In this document: piece after piece, positions 21,347 to 29,872 of the stretch | Position numbering within the stretch: the stretch's first letter is position 1 | Layout of the letters: each line of letters starts with the position of its first letter | Assembly: GCF_009674585.1 (NCBI RefSeq) | Contig: NZ_WKJP01000006.1 | Span: 1-64,000, forward strand | Length of the DNA: 64,000 nt | Direction: 5' to 3' | DNA from: Haloferax marinisediminis | GTDB lineage: Archaea > Halobacteriota > Halobacteria > Halobacteriales > Haloferacaceae | Made by a program: the position numbers and the translations under genes | Notes under the pieces: generated by a model | The model's input: only the letters and a program-made list of their open reading frames with translations | Databases searched by the model: none | What the model was told of the DNA's origin: nothing

Positions 21347-22186
21347 ATGGATTCTTGTTGGGTTGCGAAACAGGGAAAGAAGGGTACAATCACTGTCTCT
21401 CATCGGGATGACGCGTGGTATCTCACTAAGCCTCATGTCAAGTCTGAAGTGAAGTGTGTTGTACGAGGTATCGATGAACTATCACCCACAGATGTGTGTT
21501 GTGAACTTGAAGGGACTGTCTCGAAATATATGCGAAGTACGAACGGTGGTCCCGACTTTCTCTTTTTCGAAGTGGGTGACAAGACAGCGAAGGCACCAAC
21601 CACAGTGCAAAACTCCGACCCGCCACAACACTCGAAGTCGCAGGACACTAGCTCACGGCCAAGATATCCTAGACGCCGTATTACTGAACTCTCGGGTAGT
21701 GGAGAGTACGTCACAGTTGAGGCTGTTATCGACTCAATCAAATCGGTCAATAAAGATGACTCCAAGATGCCTGATATTATTGGCAAACTCCGTGACGAGA
21801 AGACTGGCCGGATTCGGACGTTCGTCGTGGCGAACAGTGTTCGACACCCCTATCTGAAAATCGGGACTCGCTTCAGGTTCACGGGGGTCAAGGACCATCA
21901 TTACGCAAAGTACGACCAAACACAGGTGTACATTACGAACCAGACAGAGTTCGAAAAACTCGGGGTTGAACAATCTGAGAAGTCGAAGAAGTCGACAAAG
22001 CCAAAGAGGTCGAAACAATCGGCAGGGTCCAAGAACCGCAGACTGAGGGCGATTGCTAAGTCAAGAATCGGAAACCGGGTGTTCACTGAGACAAACTCTG
22101 GCGACAAGTCCAGTATCGAGAAAGCGAAGCGAAAAGCCCGAAAACAAGGACGTGATCCCGCGATTGACCCAAGGTTGAAAAAATAG
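21347..22186 (+). CDS. OB-fold-like protein with basic tail, probable single-strand DNA binder
   Basis: This 279-residue protein has a beta-rich centre (YVTVEAVIDSIK, then RTFVVANS and RFRFTGVKDHHYAKY) that reads like an OB-fold of the kind found in replication protein A relatives. The last 70 residues are very rich in lysine and arginine, which is unusual in a halophile and suits nucleic-acid contact. The N-terminal segment may be another small beta domain. It lies between two helicase-nucleases on the same strand, 153 bases after one and 106 before the other. A role as the single-strand DNA partner of these enzymes is inferred. Confidence 0.6.
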   Translation: MDSCWVAKQGKKGTITVSHRDDAWYLTKPHVKSEVKCVVRGIDELSPTDVCCELEGTVSKYMRSTNGGPDFLFFEVGDKTAKAPTTVQNSDPPQHSKSQDTSSRPRYPRRRITELSGSGEYVTVEAVIDSIKSVNKDDSKMPDIIGKLRDEKTGRIRTFVVANSVRHPYLKIGTRFRFTGVKDHHYAKYDQTQVYITNQTEFEKLGVEQSEKSKKSTKPKRSKQSAGSKNRRLRAIAKSRIGNRVFTETNSGDKSSIEKAKRKARKQGRDPAIDPRLKK

Positions 22187-22292
22187 CTCACCCACGGTTC
22201 CTAGACTCCTCCCAACAATGTATTTAATTTTGAGATAGGGGCAATCTATAGTAGTTAATTATTTAACCGCTCCAACCTTATCAACAAGTCAC

Positions 22293-25200
22293 ATGATATC
22301 GCTTCCACTTTCTCTCGACGGTTTCCTCTCCCGTCTCGAGGACGCAAACAAAGAACGATTTGATGACGAAAACTGGTCGTTCAATGAGGGGCAACGGGCA
22401 GCAATCACCAGCGCAGATGGGCCGCTTTGCATCACTGCAGGCCCCGGCAGTGGAAAAACTGAGGTACTCATTTCTCGGGCATTGCGACTTCTCTTGGTCG
22501 ATGGAGTTGCGCCCAAATCGATTCTCATCACCACGTTCACCGAGAAGGCCGCACAGAATCTCGAAGAACGAATCGCTGACCGACTTTCGACGCTCGGGTT
22601 CGAAGACGAGGTCGACGCTAATGCACTCCGCATCGGAACGCTCCACTCGTTGTGTAACGACCTCATACAGGAGTACCGATATCCCGAGTATGCGAACGTC
22701 GAACTACTCGATGCAGATGGACAGCAGTTGTTCATGTACGACAACTGTGATTTCGTGGACTACGTTCGTGGCCGGGGATTAGACGTCGAAGAGTGGGAGA
22801 CGATTTCGGAGGAAGAACTGAGCGGAGACGAGTGGCGGTTCTTCAAACCCATGCTGGGTTGGGGAATCAGCGACCAGTATGGCCCGAACAAGTGGCAGGC
22901 CACGTCTGGTGCAGCGACCTTGCTTGATCGCGTCTCACAGTACAGAGTAGACACAGCAGCGATGCAATCTCAAGCACCCGATCAGTGGAAAGCCTGTGCT
23001 GAGGGGCTCGAAAAGTACCGAAAGACGCTCAAAGACAACAGTCGGTGTGACTTCTCTCGGTTGCTGGAAATCTTTATCGAGTTCATCGGAAGCGAAAGCG
23101 GGCGGCGACTTGTCGACGGCGATGAAGAGCGCAATCGTCCACCACTCACGCACGTCCTCGTCGACGAATATCAGGATACAAATCCGCTTCAACAAGAACT
23201 CTACTTCCGACTTGCAGAGGAACTCGACCAACCGAACATCACCGTAGTTGGTGATGACGACCAGGCTCTTTACCGGTTCCGTGGTGGGACGGTCGAGTGT
23301 CTGATACAGTTCCCAACGCGTGCCGCTGAACGCTTCGATACAAGCGTCGAGACCGTCCAACTTCGACACAACTACCGCTCGACGAAGGATGTCGTGGACT
23401 GGTGCAACCGATACCTCGACGACTACCCGCTCATGCAAGTGCCAGGAGCCCGCGCCCCTGACAAAGACTCGATGTTAGTCGGTAGAGATGACACAGCAGG
23501 GCGGCCGAGCGTCAAAGCACTCTTAGAGGGGAGCAGTGACAGTGTGGCAGCTGAAAAAGCAGCGGAACTCGTTGAGCAACTGTACGAACGAGACTACATC
23601 ACAGACTACAGCCAAGTCGCGTTCCTGTTCAAGAGCACGAAAGAGACTCCCAAAAATGCAGGCCCGTACGTTGCTGCACTGCGTGAGCGAGGGATTCCTG
23701 TGTACAATCCCCGAAACAAAGCCTTCTTGAAACAGACCGAAATCAAGTTCGCACTCGGTGCACTCCTTCACTGTATCGACCCCGGCCTCGACGGTGCAGA
23801 GACAATCAACATTCGTGGTCGAACCCGGACACAACTAAACACCTGGTACGACAGTTATGAAGAGTTCGTGGACGAATTCGATGCGGGTGAACTGGCTGCG
23901 TACGTCGAAACGCGACGTGAAGCACTCGAGGACGCTGAAGGTGGCGACTCGTTAGGATTGACTCTCTTGGACCTGTTCTATCGGGTTCTTTCTTTCGAAC
24001 CCTTCCAGACGTGGATTGAGAGCCCAGATTACCCAGCACCGGGGAACCGCCTAGGACAACTCTCCAATCTCTTCGATTCGTTCATGAGTGTGTCGGGTGC
24101 ACACAGATTATCCAAGTCGACGCGGAGTGAAACTGTCTCCACACGATTTCTCAGACAGTTCTACTGGCAGTTCTGTGGGTACTTGGAAGCAAGCGACTTT
24201 GACGAACCAGAAGACCCCTACAACCAGATCCCAGAGGGATTCGTGCAGGTTATGACGGTCCACCAGGCGAAGGGTCTCGAGTTCCCAGTCGTGTTCACGA
24301 GCGACCTCGACAGCGAGCCGTGGATGTCCGGTACGTACTGGATTGAAGAACAGGTTCGACCCTACGCCTCAATCAACCCTTCAGGGACAGAAACGGAACG
24401 CGCAGAACGCGACGAGCTTCGCCGGTTCTTCGTCGCCTACTCCCGTGCGGAAGAAGACCTAATACTCCTCGATAACGAAGGCGCACCGACCACGCTTTCG
24501 CTGGGCTATTCGGAGGACAATGACGAACTTACTACCGAGTGGTTCGATGACGAACGGCGAGTTCGAACCCCGGATGACTTTTTCGAGACCGCCCAGGAAT
24601 CAGTTGGTTCACACAATTCGACGACGCTGAAGCGCCGTTACAGCATTACGGGCGACGTACTCGCGTACAGGCGATGTAAACGGCAGTACGGTTACTACAA
24701 CGAGATGAGTTTCGTCCCCGACCACGCGACGCAACTGTTCTTCGGTCGCGTCGTCCACGAAACGCTCGACCGGGCTCACCGACATTACAGCGGTGAAATC
24801 GACGGTGTATCTGCCGGAACAATCCCTAGCGATGGTGACATCGAGACTTACTTCCGCGAAGTTGCCTCGTCGTTGAAAGCCCAGAACATTCGACCAATGA
24901 GCCAAAAAGCCGAGGAGACGGCCCTCAAGTACATCCAACGGTTCAATCGGCGTGAAGGGGCTGACCTGTACCCGCGTGTCGTCGATACGGAACACCACCT
25001 CCAGAGTAACCGTGGTGAGTTCGTCCTCGAAGGCATCGTCGACGTCCTCTTGGGAGACGAAGACGGCCGTGAAATTTGGGACTACAAGGCCGGAAGTCGA
25101 CCGGATTCCGATAAAGAACTCGACGACTACCGCGCACAACTTAACACGTATGCCGAACTCTACGCGTACCAACGAGGTGAGTACCCAGACCGTGGAGTCA

Positions 25201-25442
25201 TCTACTTTGTTGGTGAAGATAGTCGAGACGACGCTATGTTTGAATTGTCGTTCTCGACCGGGGAAGTCGAAGACGCACTTACTGCGTTCGACGAGACGGT
25301 TCGAGATATCGAACAATCTCGAAGCACTCGAGATTGGTTCGGCATCTCACAGATGGAGGCGCCATCTGAAGGTACGTGTACCGAATGTGACATTCGTTGG
25401 AATTGTCCTGCGAGGCCACAGTTCAAGAGGAATCTAAACTAA
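22293..25442 (+). CDS. UvrD/RecB-like SF1A helicase with C-terminal Fe-S nuclease
   Basis: This protein has 1049 residues. The superfamily 1A helicase motifs are complete: AGPGSGKT (about 49-56), DEYQDTN (about 290), GDDDQALYRFRGG, HNYRST, VHQAKGLEFP (about 655) and AYSRAEEDL. The C-terminal part is a PD-(D/E)XK nuclease with EGIVDVLLGD and IWDYKAGSR (about 912-935). Cysteines lie before it (RRCKRQYGYY, about 795) and at the end (CTECDIRWNC, about 1028), again the 4Fe-4S arrangement. The order is like AddA/RecB or the single-chain PcrA-Cas4 fusions of archaea. It is the last gene of the plus-strand run and likely degrades or resects duplex DNA. Confidence 0.85.
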   Translation: MISLPLSLDGFLSRLEDANKERFDDENWSFNEGQRAAITSADGPLCITAGPGSGKTEVLISRALRLLLVDGVAPKSILITTFTEKAAQNLEERIADRLSTLGFEDEVDANALRIGTLHSLCNDLIQEYRYPEYANVELLDADGQQLFMYDNCDFVDYVRGRGLDVEEWETISEEELSGDEWRFFKPMLGWGISDQYGPNKWQATSGAATLLDRVSQYRVDTAAMQSQAPDQWKACAEGLEKYRKTLKDNSRCDFSRLLEIFIEFIGSESGRRLVDGDEERNRPPLTHVLVDEYQDTNPLQQELYFRLAEELDQPNITVVGDDDQALYRFRGGTVECLIQFPTRAAERFDTSVETVQLRHNYRSTKDVVDWCNRYLDDYPLMQVPGARAPDKDSMLVGRDDTAGRPSVKALLEGSSDSVAAEKAAELVEQLYERDYITDYSQVAFLFKSTKETPKNAGPYVAALRERGIPVYNPRNKAFLKQTEIKFALGALLHCIDPGLDGAETINIRGRTRTQLNTWYDSYEEFVDEFDAGELAAYVETRREALEDAEGGDSLGLTLLDLFYRVLSFEPFQTWIESPDYPAPGNRLGQLSNLFDSFMSVSGAHRLSKSTRSETVSTRFLRQFYWQFCGYLEASDFDEPEDPYNQIPEGFVQVMTVHQAKGLEFPVVFTSDLDSEPWMSGTYWIEEQVRPYASINPSGTETERAERDELRRFFVAYSRAEEDLILLDNEGAPTTLSLGYSEDNDELTTEWFDDERRVRTPDDFFETAQESVGSHNSTTLKRRYSITGDVLAYRRCKRQYGYYNEMSFVPDHATQLFFGRVVHETLDRAHRHYSGEIDGVSAGTIPSDGDIETYFREVASSLKAQNIRPMSQKAEETALKYIQRFNRREGADLYPRVVDTEHHLQSNRGEFVLEGIVDVLLGDEDGREIWDYKAGSRPDSDKELDDYRAQLNTYAELYAYQRGEYPDRGVIYFVGEDSRDDAMFELSFSTGEVEDALTAFDETVRDIEQSRSTRDWFGISQMEAPSEGTCTECDIRWNCPARPQFKRNLN

Positions 25443-25803
25443 GGGAGTGCGTCGGCGAGATAAAAGAGAACATCTGAGAGCGACTTGACATCGTGCTTAA
25501 TGAACCCTCGAGACTGGATGGGTGTTGACGACAGCGTGTCGACGAGTCAATCATCGAAGTCTCGGCTAACTCACTTTGAGATTGGAATTTGAAGCTCATG
25601 ACTAATTGACTGACGACCTCGTCCCGATGACAGTACTTTGTTTCCATTGAATTTCTCCATGTAATCTCGCTTAGGTGGAAAAGTGCTAGTATAAACTACA
25701 ATCTGAGTGTGATTCGTGTATATCTGTACTCTGCTCTATGTTTCTCTATGAGGTTACTCAATAGGTGCTGAAAGTGAACTGTTTTTCGCCATGAGACGAA
25801 GGG
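25443..25803. other. Intergenic region between convergent genes, no gene seen
   Basis: This is 361 bases between two converging stops. Short open frames here lack a start context and family resemblance. It marks the boundary between the helicase-nuclease array and the GHKL/methyltransferase locus. Confidence 0.5.
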
Positions 25804-28800
25804 TTAGAGAGGTCGAAGATGTAGGTTCAGCCCGCTCCAAGATGGTTGCTCTTCAATGGAGTCCAACTCATCGAACGGAGCTTTCAGCAGAGCATGATTA
25901 GGAAGCCATCGAGACGTCGCATAGATTTGCTTGCTGAAATCTGCTTCGTCTCTAGGAATCCAGCCGTCTCCGCGGACAAGGGTACGCATTGATTCCCCAT
26001 TGATGAGCCTTGAGACCAACTCAGGAAGAGAAGCAGGGGGGATAACGGCGATAGAATCATCGCTTTTGAGACAAAGTCCAATCGGGTGGTTGGATGCCGA
26101 ATCTTCGACCACCAAGAGTTCTTCGTCTGCCAGTAGGACCCCTCTCAAGTCGGACAGCACCTGCAGCATCTCATGGTGGAGCGTCAAGACCGACCTATCC
26201 TCTGGCTCTGATTCCGCGATAATCGAATTGCCATCGGGCTGGGATAGCGTCACGCGAACCGAAGACGCCCCCGATTCGAGCGTCGCGTTCGGCGCAACAA
26301 CTGCCAATACCTCCAAGAACGCTCTTCGAACTCTCGTTGAGAGCGGAATCAGCTCTTCGGGCGAACCCCAGACCTTCTGAATTGCGGCATGTTGGACGCT
26401 CTGTCGAATCTCGCCAAGGTTTGCGATGGCGTCCTCGATGTTACCACTACTTCGTCTATCTCTTGAGACGACCCTCGAGCGTATTGCGTTACTGACAATC
26501 TCCGGCGACTGACCCACGGCGATATCGTACAAATCCTTGCGTTCGGTCAGGCGGGTGTACATCTTCGCTTCGACGCTGTCAGGATACCACAGATTGTATA
26601 TTACCACCTCGTCAGCCGTTTGGCCCAAACGAGCGATGCGACCGATTCGTTGCTCCAACTTCGCCGGGTTCCAAGGAACATCGATGTTTATCATCACCCG
26701 AGCAGCCTGCAGGTTCAACCCTTCCGCGGCGGCCTCAGAACAGAAGACAACCCGAATATCCTCGTCTTCCAAGGCGAGTTTTACGTCCTGTTTGGTCGCC
26801 GGACGCTGTGTTTCGTCCGTCGTGATCCACGCATCCTGCCCGGTGTACAACCCATATCCGACATCCAGATTATCTGATTGATTTGCTCTGAACGCTTCGA
26901 GACAGGCATCGAGAGTGTCGGTGTACCGTGAGAAGACGAGGACTCCCTCTTCGGGGAGGTGCTCATTCAGCAACCCGACCATCGTATCCATCTTCGGGTC
27001 ACGGAGGGGACCATCATCGACGAAGTTCTCCAATCGTCCAATCAAATCCATAATGTAGGTTGATTCGATACTCTTCGCACGTTCCAGCCGTCGCTGCTCG
27101 GAACTGGTGTTCTCAGAGAGTGACTCTTCCTCATCCGGACTGATATCCGGCTCTTCGTACTCTTCTTCGAGGACATCAGCGTCCGTGTCGTATCCTTCCG
27201 CTATCGCGTCAATCTTCTGCAGGCGATTCTCCAAACTACAGATGGCAGAATTGAGACTCGAGGCAGTCCGTTGGTGATACGAACTCTTCGTGAACCCAAG
27301 ACTAATCTCCCGATTAGGGTCTGCTGCTTCCTCGACTGACCCGTACGCCTCCCGTAGGTACTCATGGAGACCATCGTAGAACTGATTGACTTCCAATGGG
27401 ATATCGAGCGCGGGAGATTCGAACCGCCGCTCCGGGAACCGATACCCGAGTTCTACGAGTGAAGATCGGTTGTTTCTGAGTGTGAGAAGATGTGCGGGAT
27501 GGAGTTTGACCAAAAGGTCGAACGCGCTTGACCAATCCTCCATGACTTCGTTAATAGCGTCTAGCGATGGGCTCTCGCCGGAGTACTTCGCCATCTCAAG
27601 GAGCTTTCGCTGGGTAGGCGAGATATTGTCGGGAGTGTATTTCATGTCATTAACCACCGCTTCCAACAATCGGAGAGTCCAGCGAGCGTTCTGGAGACTC
27701 TTTGCACCTTCGCCACCGGAGAGAATCTCGAGCGACCGTTCGTACACCTCCGAATCGTCCCAGAGTTCCGGCAACCCCAGTAACGCGAGCAACGAATGAT
27801 ACTCATACAGATTCGTCTGAAGGGGAGTTGCAGTCATGAATACAAGATGGGCTACCTCCTGGGAAACGTCGTCAAGCAGTCGCCAGAGTCTCGTCGGGCG
27901 ATACGAACCATCAAGGGTCGGTCGAACCCTTGCAGCATGCGCCTCGTCGACGAGTATGACGTCAGGGAACCGATCTGCGTCTTCGTAGATATGGCCCCGC
28001 TGCCTCGTCCCTCTCGCGAGTTGTGCGGATATCAGGACACGTGAAGGGGCTGCCGGACCGACTGGATTGCCGCCGAGCGGTTGATTCCAGATTTCACCCG
28101 TGGGTGAGATGTATTCTGTCTGCGTCGAATCCCACCGCCAGAAGTCGAGCCCGAAATGCAACGTGAGTTCTTCCTGCCATTGCTTGAGGAGGTTGGCTGG
28201 GGCGAGAATCGTCGCGTCCTCGACATCACCGAATTCCAGTAAGTAGGTCAGTATCGCCCCAGCTTCGAGGGTCTTTCCAAGGCCAACTTCGTCTGCGAGG
28301 AGGACTCGAATGGGCCATCGGCTAAGTGCTTCGACGAACACGCGCTCTTGGTGTGGGTACAACCCCACGTTGTCGAACGAGAGTACTGAATATGCAGGGC
28401 TTGATTTAACGATTTCGAGTACCTCGTCAATCTTCACGGAGGGGGGGCGCTGCAACATAGGGGGCTGTTTCGGGGCGTTGAGCTGGTCGAGAAGTTCGCT
28501 CGCGAAAGAATCGTCGAGCTCGACGACCTTGAGGTACTCACGTTCATCATTCCAAATGTTCTCGAAGCTCTCTGTGTGGCGCTGAACAAACGCTCGTTGG
28601 CCTTCTTCCCAATCGGTGAAGACGCTCAGTTCCTCGATGTTCCCGTGCATCCCGGCGCCTGTTTCGTTCGGGCTGCCCACACCGACGACGGTGTTGCCTT
28701 CGGTATCTCGGAATATCATCCGCTTGTTGTGAAAGATACCTCCAGACCGGTGGTTCTCGAGGTCGACCGGGCAGGCGATACGAATCTCGAGCAACCCGTC

Positions 28801-29181
28801 GTTCATCATCCATGCCAGTGTAGCGAGCCTGTTCCGAGCGAACTCGTCCTGGACAGTCGATACCTCCTCGAGCAGACGTCTTCTAACCTCCTCAACCATC
28901 TCGTCAGCAGTCTTTGCATCCAGCCTTTCAGCCTCAAGAATCTCATGAGGGACGTCGTGTATACCGACAATCAGGCGCATCGTCCCTTCCTTCCGCCACA
29001 GAGCGTCTATACCGTCCGCGACTGCCAATAGCGAGTCGACGGTGAAGAACCCGGTCAGTCGGTCGTAGCTACGAGCGCGTTTGAGGACGGGGCGGACGAA
29101 CGAATCGAGAATATCCTGACCCCAGCCCTCGTAGAGGATGTCCAAATCGAGCTCCGTGAAGAGCGCATCATTCGAGGACAT
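25804..29181 (-). CDS. PLD-SNF2 helicase of a paraMORC restriction-type locus
   Basis: This 1125-residue protein has an N-terminal phospholipase D-like domain with one HxK motif (GIFHNKRMIF, about residue 150) and the following GSPNETG turn. A SNF2/HepA-type translocase comes next, with DEVGLGKTLEAG (about 300), a DEAH box in ILVDEAHAA (about 407), MTATPLQ, a VLVFSRYTDTLD segment and a QRIGRIARLGQ motif. The HxK-to-D spacing is one residue longer than the usual HxKx4D. The start at 29181 gives MSSNDALFTE, five bases after the preceding stop; the longer frame would run into that gene. SNF2 proteins with HKD nuclease domains are known partners of prokaryotic MORC-like ATPases in restriction-modification loci. 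Confidence 0.85.
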   Translation of the reverse strand: MSSNDALFTELDLDILYEGWGQDILDSFVRPVLKRARSYDRLTGFFTVDSLLAVADGIDALWRKEGTMRLIVGIHDVPHEILEAERLDAKTADEMVEEVRRRLLEEVSTVQDEFARNRLATLAWMMNDGLLEIRIACPVDLENHRSGGIFHNKRMIFRDTEGNTVVGVGSPNETGAGMHGNIEELSVFTDWEEGQRAFVQRHTESFENIWNDEREYLKVVELDDSFASELLDQLNAPKQPPMLQRPPSVKIDEVLEIVKSSPAYSVLSFDNVGLYPHQERVFVEALSRWPIRVLLADEVGLGKTLEAGAILTYLLEFGDVEDATILAPANLLKQWQEELTLHFGLDFWRWDSTQTEYISPTGEIWNQPLGGNPVGPAAPSRVLISAQLARGTRQRGHIYEDADRFPDVILVDEAHAARVRPTLDGSYRPTRLWRLLDDVSQEVAHLVFMTATPLQTNLYEYHSLLALLGLPELWDDSEVYERSLEILSGGEGAKSLQNARWTLRLLEAVVNDMKYTPDNISPTQRKLLEMAKYSGESPSLDAINEVMEDWSSAFDLLVKLHPAHLLTLRNNRSSLVELGYRFPERRFESPALDIPLEVNQFYDGLHEYLREAYGSVEEAADPNREISLGFTKSSYHQRTASSLNSAICSLENRLQKIDAIAEGYDTDADVLEEEYEEPDISPDEEESLSENTSSEQRRLERAKSIESTYIMDLIGRLENFVDDGPLRDPKMDTMVGLLNEHLPEEGVLVFSRYTDTLDACLEAFRANQSDNLDVGYGLYTGQDAWITTDETQRPATKQDVKLALEDEDIRVVFCSEAAAEGLNLQAARVMINIDVPWNPAKLEQRIGRIARLGQTADEVVIYNLWYPDSVEAKMYTRLTERKDLYDIAVGQSPEIVSNAIRSRVVSRDRRSSGNIEDAIANLGEIRQSVQHAAIQKVWGSPEELIPLSTRVRRAFLEVLAVVAPNATLESGASSVRVTLSQPDGNSIIAESEPEDRSVLTLHHEMLQVLSDLRGVLLADEELLVVEDSASNHPIGLCLKSDDSIAVIPPASLPELVSRLINGESMRTLVRGDGWIPRDEADFSKQIYATSRWLPNHALLKAPFDELDSIEEQPSWSGLNLHLRPL

Positions 29182-29186
29182 GGATG

Positions 29187-29870
29187 TCACCGTCTGAGCG
29201 CGTCCAAGACCTGGTTGCAGATGTCTTGATCGTCGTCGGGCGAACCACGAGTGACCGCCCCCTTGTCCGCCAACTGTTCGAGCAAATCGCACGCGTAATC
29301 AGCCTGAGCAGGGGACATATCGTAGTCCGCTCTCCTTCTCTTCCCCATATCGAATAGGAATTTCCTCGACTTCCCGCTCAACAGGCCGTACTGTTTCGCT
29401 TTGGTCGACATGTGGAAGAAGACCTTTCCAGGGAGTTCGGCAACGTTCTCCTCCGGTCGCGGTCCGCTGACCTCCCGGAAGGCCCCTTTCACCACCGCGT
29501 GCGGCGCATCGTCAGAGGACATATCGTCGAGCGCTTTCAACCCAGCAACGATCTCGTCGGTGGTTGCATTCGCGAAGGCGAACCACGTGGTTTTCGGTGG
29601 GACGTCTTCTGCGAGAATTGAGAGGTCGTCTTCCTCCATCGTCGCAAGGACGAGGACGGCAGCGAGTTCTCCAGGGGTCGTGTCCAAGAACCGCGCGACC
29701 ATCTCGATTCCCAAGCCGCTTTCGTAGAAGGTCTGCGAGACCGAAAGCACCCATTCATTGAACGGGTCTCGTGATGAATCCCAGACGTCGACGAGGGCCA
29801 ACTTCGGCGATTCGGATTCGAGATTTACAGCCTCAACTTCGCCGGCCGTATCGCTTCGTTCGTCGCTCAT
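29187..29870 (-). CDS. Unknown small partner of the GHKL-SNF2 locus
   Basis: This protein of about 227 residues lies between the GHKL ATPase and the SNF2 helicase. I do not recognise a family. It is mostly helical, with an acidic N-terminus. An internal stretch (AFREVSG, then FFHMSTKAKQYGLL) is followed by a basic patch GKRRRADY. The ATG at 29870 leaves a two-base gap after the preceding stop; a GTG at 29876 would overlap it as GTGA and is equally possible. The fixed position between two ATPase genes suggests a dedicated subunit. Confidence 0.6.
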   Translation of the reverse strand: MSDERSDTAGEVEAVNLESESPKLALVDVWDSSRDPFNEWVLSVSQTFYESGLGIEMVARFLDTTPGELAAVLVLATMEEDDLSILAEDVPPKTTWFAFANATTDEIVAGLKALDDMSSDDAPHAVVKGAFREVSGPRPEENVAELPGKVFFHMSTKAKQYGLLSGKSRKFLFDMGKRRRADYDMSPAQADYACDLLEQLADKGAVTRGSPDDDQDICNQVLDALRR

Positions 29871-29872
29871 CT

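Noticed and set aside
1-25442. Complete DISARM or BREX system
   Set aside because: DUF1998 and SF2 helicase parts are present, but no PglZ, PglX, DrmC or block-internal methyltransferase is seen. Only partial similarity can be claimed.
25423-25647. Small minus-strand open frame between convergent genes
   Set aside because: Its composition is Ser-rich with no start signal and no family resemblance.
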